Positions 59,226-64,000 of a DNA stretch of 64,000 bases are shown here, one piece after another. Source of the stretch: Neobacillus piezotolerans (GTDB taxonomy: Bacteria > Bacillota > Bacilli > Bacillales > Cytobacillaceae); contig NZ_QNQT01000003.1 in NCBI RefSeq assembly GCF_003362805.1, forward strand, positions 369,380 to 433,379. Reading direction: 5' to 3'. The first letter of the stretch is position 1; every line of letters starts with the position of its first letter. The notes under the pieces were generated by a model. The model was not told where the DNA came from, ran no database searches, and worked only from the letters and a program-made list of their open reading frames with translations. Made by a program: the position numbers and the translations under genes.

Positions 59226-59544
59226 CTCGAATCTCTCCTCTTTCAACATAATCTTTTAGACTTACGAGCTGATCATCGAGCAGTTCTGCGATGTATTGAA
59301 GCATATCCTGGTAGGCTATTTGCAAAGAATTGGTGTTTAGCGAATAGATACGGTACTTCCCTTTTAATCTCTCCGAAATAATTTTTTCCTCCAACAGAAT
59401 GGTTAAATGCTTCTTAATGGCTGGTTGAGAGATATCGAATGCTTCAACTATCTCCTTTTGGGTTTTGCTTCCTTGTTTAAGCATGCTTACTATACGACGG
59501 CGGGTAGGATCTCCTAAAGCACGATAGACATCTGGCATCATCAT
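59212..59544 (-). CDS. ArsR/SmtB-family transcriptional regulator
   Basis: This is a 110-residue winged-helix regulator with the typical A-L-G-D-P-T-R-R-R-I-V-S-M-L, then S-Q-P-A-I-K-K-H-L-T-I-L (recognition helix) and wing G-K-Y-R-I-Y-S-L. No Cys metal site is seen, so it is probably not a metal sensor. Three ATG codons follow GGGAGGGAGG; I take the first (59544). It leads the AHSA1-PDZ gene. Confidence 0.88.
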   Translation of the reverse strand: MMMPDVYRALGDPTRRRIVSMLKQGSKTQKEIVEAFDISQPAIKKHLTILLEEKIISERLKGKYRIYSLNTNSLQIAYQDMLQYIAELLDDQLVSLKDYVERGEIRDEQD

Positions 59545-59710
59545 TCCCTCCCTCCCAACATATAACCTAAGGGTTATATAAAATATAAACTTATTTGTTA
59601 CCGTTTTCAATACTTTTTTTATAAAATATTGAAAATTATTCTTTCTAACCTCCCTTCCGTTAGCCGAATAAGCAAAAGGTTGTATTTTAACAGCATGATT
59701 TTTAAGAAAA

Positions 59711-59747
59711 TAAAAAAGTGCCTACTCCCCCTTGGATTAAGCACCCC
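59711..59747 (-). repeat. Dispersed hairpin element, copy 18
   Basis: AAAAAAGTGCCTA, CCCCCTTGGATTAAGCACC. The GTGC/GCAC stem is kept, the tip has changed. It lies 28 bp past the stop at 59775. Confidence 0.55.
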
Positions 59748-59774
59748 ATTACTTTACATTTCCGTATTCTTAAA

Positions 59775-60293
59775 TTAAATATATTTTCCATCTATTATTC
59801 GGTGTAAAATCTTTTTGCTTTCTGCGTCTTTTTTTCGTGGTGTTCGACCAATTTGTTCATAGACCACTTTTTCTTCCAAAAGCTGTTTTGGATTCAATAC
59901 GTGAGCTGATATTCCGTTTAAAATAAATGTTTGTGGCAGCAATGAGTCTGGTCTCCATATCCATTCGGGTAAGCCATTCATAATAAGATTTCCATCTTCC
60001 GAACGGGATAAATAACAAAAGGATATTTCAACATTTTCCTTTCGAAAATCAGACTGCCTATCACGAAATTCCTCTTTTACGAATGTCTTCTCATAACCAG
60101 CTTTTACAAGTTCATCTTCTAAACGTTGTCGATTTTTTATCCACGTTACTAAATCAATATCATCGTGTGGACGAGTTATCTTACCAAGTAAAAAATCAAT
60201 AGCCCATCCTCCACGCAACCAAAATTCAATTCCGATTGCCTCAGAAATTCCACTAATCTCAGCCAATATCTTTAAATGTTGATCTGTTGTCAT
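59775..60293 (-). CDS. Nucleotidyltransferase-fold protein (aminoglycoside/lincosamide type)
   Basis: This 172-residue protein has W-L-R-G-G-W-A-I-D-F-L-L-G and H-D-D-I-D-L-V, the metal-Asp motif of this group (as in LinA/ANT(2'')-type proteins), followed by V-E-I-S-F-C-Y-L. Resistance is possible but unproven; many relatives have no known substrate. ATG 60293. Confidence 0.8.
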   Translation of the reverse strand: MTTDQHLKILAEISGISEAIGIEFWLRGGWAIDFLLGKITRPHDDIDLVTWIKNRQRLEDELVKAGYEKTFVKEEFRDRQSDFRKENVEISFCYLSRSEDGNLIMNGLPEWIWRPDSLLPQTFILNGISAHVLNPKQLLEEKVVYEQIGRTPRKKDAESKKILHRIIDGKYI

Positions 60294-60374
60294 TTGAACC
60301 CCCTGCTCCTATTTTTTTCATTTATGGGTCTGCACCAGTACGTTTCTTATTCCTCTAACCTCCCTGTTTGTTCA

Positions 60375-60424
60375 ATAAGGAATTCAACAAAATTGATGCC
60401 TGATCCTTCCTGAAACCAACATCC
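60375..60424 (-). repeat. Dispersed hairpin element, copy 19
   Basis: AATAAGGAATTCAACAAAATTG, ATGCCTGATCCTTCCTGAAACCAACAT. It lies between divergent starts, so it does not end any gene. Confidence 0.6.
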
Positions 60425-60556
60425 GTTGGTTAAGGATTACCATAAATCGAGATACTTCATTAACAAGATTCCCACTTTCTTTATATTCGTAAAATTAAGC
60501 TTGATATGCAATAATAAAAATCAGATTATTTCCAGATTATTTTATAGGGGGAAGAC

Positions 60557-61408
60557 ATGAGCGATCGTTTAGCACTTTTGGGAGAGGCCATTGTTAATAA
60601 TAAATATGACATCGCTGAAGAAGTACATAATATAAGATTTTCAAAGTTACAGCTGACTCCTGAACAAAAAAGAGAATTTCAAAAGATTGAACAGCAAATT
60701 ATGCAGGTCAGGGCAGACTTTATCGAGATTTTTGGACGAGCCCTTATTGATAACAATGATGAACAATTATCCATTGATCGGGTAAAGGAATGGGGAGAAA
60801 GAGCGGGTAGTTTTATTTTTAATCTTGGGGCGCCTTTGGACGAGGCGTTAAAAGACTCCAGCGATTACAGGAAAGTTATTTGGAAATTTATACAGGAATC
60901 CAACTCAGACATGGACCTGTCCGCTGACTGTATTTTTAAAATCATTTCGATTATAGACCCTTTACTTGATCATGCAGTCTATTACTTCAGCTTAACTTTC
61001 GTCCATCATTTCCAACAATCCTTAAACAATGCCAAAAAGGCCTTTATGGAGTTGTCAGTCCCAATTGTTCCACTCATACCAGGAGTAGGCGTCCTTCCAC
61101 TGATCGGCAATATCGATACGGAAAGAGCTGCACTGTTGATGGAAAAGACACTGGAACAGGCAAACAAATTAAATTTACAGCATTTAATATTGGATGTGTC
61201 AGGGGTACTAATTATTGATACGATGGTGGCCGATCAATTGCTAAGGGTAATAAGTGCTTTATCGCTTATCGGCGTAAAAACGATCCTTACCGGGATACGC
61301 CCAGAGGTAGCCCAAACGATTGTGAGTCTGGGGTTAAGTCTTAATCAATTAACGGTTAAATCCAATCTGCATCAAGCATTTAAGGAATTACAGTTGGTCA
61401 GGCAATAG
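60557..61408 (+). CDS. RsbR-type stressosome protein (STAS domain)
   Basis: This 283-residue protein has a globin-like N-terminal domain (about 1-150) and a C-terminal STAS domain (V-P-L-I-P-G-V-G-V-L-P-L-I-G, L-D-V-S-G-V-L-I-I-D-T-M-V-A, then G-V-K-T-I-L-T-G-I-R-P-E). The Thr in D-T-M-V-A and the K-T match RsbT phosphorylation sites. RsbR proteins build stressosomes that hold RsbT until stress. It is a single gene with AGGGGG ahead of ATG 60557. Confidence 0.88.
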   Translation: MSDRLALLGEAIVNNKYDIAEEVHNIRFSKLQLTPEQKREFQKIEQQIMQVRADFIEIFGRALIDNNDEQLSIDRVKEWGERAGSFIFNLGAPLDEALKDSSDYRKVIWKFIQESNSDMDLSADCIFKIISIIDPLLDHAVYYFSLTFVHHFQQSLNNAKKAFMELSVPIVPLIPGVGVLPLIGNIDTERAALLMEKTLEQANKLNLQHLILDVSGVLIIDTMVADQLLRVISALSLIGVKTILTGIRPEVAQTIVSLGLSLNQLTVKSNLHQAFKELQLVRQ

Positions 61409-61424
61409 AGGTAGCAAGGAGAAT

Positions 61425-61442
61425 GGGCCCAGAGTTGGGCCC
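61425..61442. terminator. Probable terminator of the RsbR-like gene
   Basis: GGGCCC (61425-61430) pairs with GGGCCC (61437-61442) as a perfect palindrome with an AGAGTT loop, 16 bp past the stop. The T-run is weak. Confidence 0.5.
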
Positions 61443-61470
61443 TATTCAATTTCAATGTAAAAATTTAATA

Positions 61471-61502
61471 AAGGGCTTTAATCCTTTTGGATCAAAGCCC
61501 CG
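61471..61502 (-). repeat. Dispersed hairpin element, copy 20
   Basis: GGGCTTTAATCC-TTTT-GGATCAAAGCCC, GGGCTTT (61473-61479) with AAAGCCC (61494-61500). The flank is AATTTAATAAA in place of TTCAACAAAA. It lies 19 bp past the signal peptidase stop. Confidence 0.75.
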
Positions 61503-61521
61503 ATTATTTAAATGGGTTAAT

Positions 61522-62061
61522 TTAGTTCTTTATAATCTTAATTTCCGGATAGAAAACAAGTTTTGTTGTTCCTACCACCTTTTCCATCGGAATCGCACCA
61601 ATGCTGCGGCTGTCAGTGCTGTACCTTCTGTTGTCTCCCATTACAAACAAATGGCCTTTTGGGACCGTATCGGCCTCTACAGCTGTTTCCTTTAAAGTGA
61701 AAGAATCTGTCAGGCTTGCTCCAATTATTTCTTTCTTAAATTTTTCTAAGTAAGGTTCTTTATACGCCTTCCCGTTTATATACAAAACATCATTTTTGTA
61801 CTCAATCCTGTCTCCAGGAAGCCCTATGACACGTTTAATATACTCCCTGCCGTCAGGAGCGTGAAACACTACGATATCGAATCTTTTTGGTTCCGCAATT
61901 TTTGTTACAATCATACGATCCTTATCTTGTAAGGTAGGGTTCATCGAAGCCCCGTCTACGATAATGGGGGTAAAGAAAAAAGACCGGACAATAAAAGCTA
62001 TCAAAAGTGCGACTAGTATCGATTTAATCCATTCATACGCTCCACTCTTCTTCTTAGGCAT
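61522..62061 (-). CDS. lepB: Signal peptidase I
   Basis: This 179-residue enzyme has one N-terminal helix (ILVALLIAFIVRSFFFTPI), catalytic Ser in D-G-A-S-M-N-P-T-L, Lys in R-E-Y-I-K-R-V-I-G-L-P-G-D, and box E G-D-N-R-R-Y-S-T-D-S-R. It cleaves signal peptides at the outer face of the membrane. It is the type I Bacillus (SipS/SipT) class. ATG 62061 follows GGGAGGA. Confidence 0.95.
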   Translation of the reverse strand: MPKKKSGAYEWIKSILVALLIAFIVRSFFFTPIIVDGASMNPTLQDKDRMIVTKIAEPKRFDIVVFHAPDGREYIKRVIGLPGDRIEYKNDVLYINGKAYKEPYLEKFKKEIIGASLTDSFTLKETAVEADTVPKGHLFVMGDNRRYSTDSRSIGAIPMEKVVGTTKLVFYPEIKIIKN

Positions 62062-62320
62062 TTTTCATCCTCCCTTACTTTTTTGCTTGAATCAGTAACT
62101 TAATTTTACCATAAAATACAGAAAATTCATTAAACCAGTGATAAGTTTTTAGTCCCATTCAATAGTTCCTTAAAATTCTTCGGATACCGTGTAATAACTC
62201 TTTTCCCAGGACCAGTCGCGGCCATAGGAATAACGCGTTACTATAAGTAATCCCTGAAGTATTAACCTAGACATTATGTTGAATACTAATCATATCCAAT
62301 GAAGTATCAAGGTGGAAATG

Positions 62321-63109
62321 ATGAATAATTATAGCAATGACAACACGGCAAGACGGTATCGGGCTCACGTTAGCATTCTTGGGACAACCCAAATCCATCT
62401 TAGAAACCCGTATATTGTGGCTTGGTGGAGTGCTGCGTTCCCCGGTTTTGGCCATCTTCTTTTGTCAAAATACTTGCGGGGATTCGTTTTATTTGTTTGG
62501 GAAGTCGTGATTAATTTACAATCGAATCTTAATTTTGCAATGGTGTACTCTTTTCAAGGTGAAATTGACAAAGCTAAAGATGTTTTGGATACACGATGGC
62601 TGCTGATTTATATCCCGGTCTATATATTCGGAATCTGGGATAGCTATCGAACGACTGTTGATTTGAATAAAGTGTTTGTATTGGCAGATCGTGAGGAACA
62701 TAAATTTAATTCCTTTAGCATTGGTGCAATGGAAATTAATTACTTGGATAAAAGGAACCCTGTCATGGCTGTTGTTTGGTCACTTTTTGTTCCGGGTTTG
62801 GGACAGCTTTATATACATCGGATTGTGGCATCTTTTTTTGTCATTATTTGGACTGTTGTCTTTTTTTACTATTCGCGCGGCCTAGAGGCGATTTCCCTTT
62901 TATTTTTAGGCGAAATAGACAAAGCTACAGCAGTTGTAAATCCTGAGTGGCTTTTATTTTTTCCTTCACTATATGGGTTTGCGCTTTTCGACGCATATAT
63001 CAACACAGTTGAGAACAACAAGTTATACGATAAAGAGCAAAGAGGCTTTTTTAGAGAGAAATATCAGTCGCCATCTTTTCGAGTTTTAAAAGGACTAAAG
63101 GTGAACTAA
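62321..63109 (+). CDS. Membrane protein with two TM2-like units, unknown
   Basis: This 262-residue protein has two repeated units, each W-W-S-A-A-F-P-G-F-G-H-L-L-L or V-W-S-L-F-V-P-G-L-G-Q-L-Y and a following helix pair. The F-P-G-x-G motif recalls TM2 domains. ATG 62321 has AGGTGG five bases ahead; the ATG three bases earlier is too close. It is two bases ahead of the next gene. Confidence 0.75.
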   Translation: MNNYSNDNTARRYRAHVSILGTTQIHLRNPYIVAWWSAAFPGFGHLLLSKYLRGFVLFVWEVVINLQSNLNFAMVYSFQGEIDKAKDVLDTRWLLIYIPVYIFGIWDSYRTTVDLNKVFVLADREEHKFNSFSIGAMEINYLDKRNPVMAVVWSLFVPGLGQLYIHRIVASFFVIIWTVVFFYYSRGLEAISLLFLGEIDKATAVVNPEWLLFFPSLYGFALFDAYINTVENNKLYDKEQRGFFREKYQSPSFRVLKGLKVN

Positions 63110-63111
63110 CA

Positions 63112-63570
63112 ATGCAGCTTTTTTCTACATTTGAGCATACCGTCCATATTGAAATGGCTCTTGCCACTTTAGAGAAGAAAGGGATAAAACAGGAAAACAT
63201 ATTTGTAGTCCCTCTAGATAACAGGAAAGAGGAGCGGAAGGTTTTTGATAATCTGCACCGTTCGGATGGGACATCATTGATTGATATTGGAGCCGCACTT
63301 GCTACTGCATTTTCCGTAGTCGGCGCCAGTATTGGGTTCAAGCTGGCCTGGGGGCCTATCTACTGGGGGCTGATCGGCGCGGCTGTTGGATTTTTGATTG
63401 GGTTTGCAATCCGACTTTTTACGGAATTAATTATAAAAAAGAGACGCAGGCTGCTGAAAGGGTTCCATTCCGAAATCATTTTGATCGTTGACTGTGAAGA
63501 ATCTCAAGGAGAGATGGTGGAGAATATTTTGTTTAGCCACTTTGCCATGGGGGTGGCGAAAGTAAAATGA
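63112..63570 (+). CDS. Small membrane protein with glycine-rich core
   Basis: This 152-residue protein has E-H-T-V-H-I-E-M-A-L-A-T-L-E at its start (a small mixed domain) and two glycine-rich helices (IDIGAALATAFSVVGASIG and YWGLIGAAVGFLIGFAI). The pattern recalls the general stress proteins of the YflT type. It overlaps no gene but starts 2 bp after the previous stop, so it is likely co-translated. Function unknown. Confidence 0.7.
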   Translation: MQLFSTFEHTVHIEMALATLEKKGIKQENIFVVPLDNRKEERKVFDNLHRSDGTSLIDIGAALATAFSVVGASIGFKLAWGPIYWGLIGAAVGFLIGFAIRLFTELIIKKRRRLLKGFHSEIILIVDCEESQGEMVENILFSHFAMGVAKVK

Positions 63571-63579
63571 GGGTTTAAT

Positions 63580-64000
63580 CTGACAAACAAACCCGATTTT
63601 GGATTGCGGTTGTCACATATCCTGGCTTATTCTGACAACCAAATCCGTTTTTGGCTTGCGATTGTCACATTTCCCGGCTTATTCTGACAACCCAACCTGA
63701 TTTTCGCCTGCGGTTGTCATATATCCTGGTTTATTCTGACAACCCAACCCGAATTTTAGCTTTCGGTTGTCACATATCCGGGTTTATTCTGACAACCCAA
63801 CCCGGATTTTGGCTTTCGGTTGTCACATATCCGGGTTTATTCTGACAACTGAACCCGATTTTCGCATCCGCTTGTCAGATATCAGAGGTTTATCTGACAA
63901 CTGAACCCGATTTTCGCATCCGCTTGTCAGATATCAGGGCTTTACCTGACAACCAAACCCGATTTTGGCTTGCGGTTGTCACATATCTAAGCTTTTTCTG
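63580..64000. repeat. 52-bp tandem repeat (family 1, opposite orientation)
   Basis: CTGACAA marks at 63580, 63632, 63684, 63736, 63789, 63842, 63894, 63946 and 63998 (52 bp, twice 53). Each unit is the reverse complement of the array at 17407: TCTGACAACC, then ACCCGATTTT, then GGTTGTCACATATCC. It starts 10 bp after the last gene and continues off the window. Confidence 0.9.

Noticed and set aside
63580..64000. CRISPR-like appearance of the second array
   Set aside because: Same reason; the parts between palindromes are conserved.

Overview
The window is a low-GC stretch of chromosome from an endospore-forming member of the Bacillaceae. I infer this from strong AGGAGG-type ribosome binding sites, frequent TTG and GTG starts, three T-box-controlled aminoacyl-tRNA synthetases, a sporulenol-type terpene cyclase, an RsbR-type stressosome protein, a Bacillus-type signal peptidase I and an OpuF-type osmolyte transporter. 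I see no rRNA, tRNA, prophage, insertion sequence or CRISPR array. The species cannot be fixed from the sequence alone.

Layout. 1-6.2 kb: the end of a membrane glycosyltransferase, two unknown proteins, an AraC regulator with two VOC-fold proteins, and a secreted beta-helix protein. 6.4-16.2 kb: a LysE-type exporter, T-box-controlled tyrZ, an APH-like kinase, a DinB protein, a TetR regulator with an FtsX-type ABC exporter, and an acylphosphatase. 16.4-21.6 kb: small membrane proteins, an eight-unit 52-bp tandem repeat, a MarR regulator facing a DUF2269 membrane protein across a perfect palindrome, and a guaC remnant. 21.8-27.6 kb: an erythromycin-esterase-like protein, a frameshifted sodC and the two-gene opuF operon. 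27.9-36.7 kb: many small stand-alone genes (DinB, Nudix, CPCC, TPR, GNAT), a quinone-response-like cluster (MarR, ring-cleaving dioxygenase, pirin) and a 2Fe-2S ferredoxin. 36.7-50 kb: squalene-hopene/sporulenol cyclase, T-box-controlled trpS, several GNAT, DinB and GrpB genes, a MerR-CBS membrane protein pair, a YitT-type protein, a lipoprotein with a CTG start and a DUF2185 protein. 50.3-54.6 kb: a T-box-controlled, unusual glutamyl-tRNA synthetase and two terpenoid-cyclase-fold proteins, one frameshifted. 54.8-64 kb: a two-component system with an ABC transporter (ycbLMNO-like), ArsR with an AHSA1-PDZ protein, a nucleotidyltransferase, an RsbR-like protein, signal peptidase I, two membrane proteins and a second 52-bp array that runs off the window.

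The region looks like an accessory island of small stress, detoxification and acetylation genes. There are five VOC, five intact or nearly intact GNAT, three DinB and three T-box synthetase genes. Gene decay is visible: a guaC 3' end, a GNAT 3' end, a peptidase-S26-like fragment, frameshifted sodC, a frameshifted terpenoid-fold gene and a MerR gene with a damaged start. Several of these lesions are one-base changes at short homopolymers, so read error must be excluded.

The most unusual signals are two sets of repeats. The first is about 20 dispersed hairpins, all in one orientation. They have a variable outer stem, a conserved ATCC-TTCTT-GGAT tip and a conserved GTTGAA flank, and most sit right after minus-strand stop codons. 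The second is two related tandem families with the same 52-bp period, one built on TTGTCAGA/TCTGACAA and one on TGTCCAAA/TTTGGACA. One hybrid copy joins the two families.
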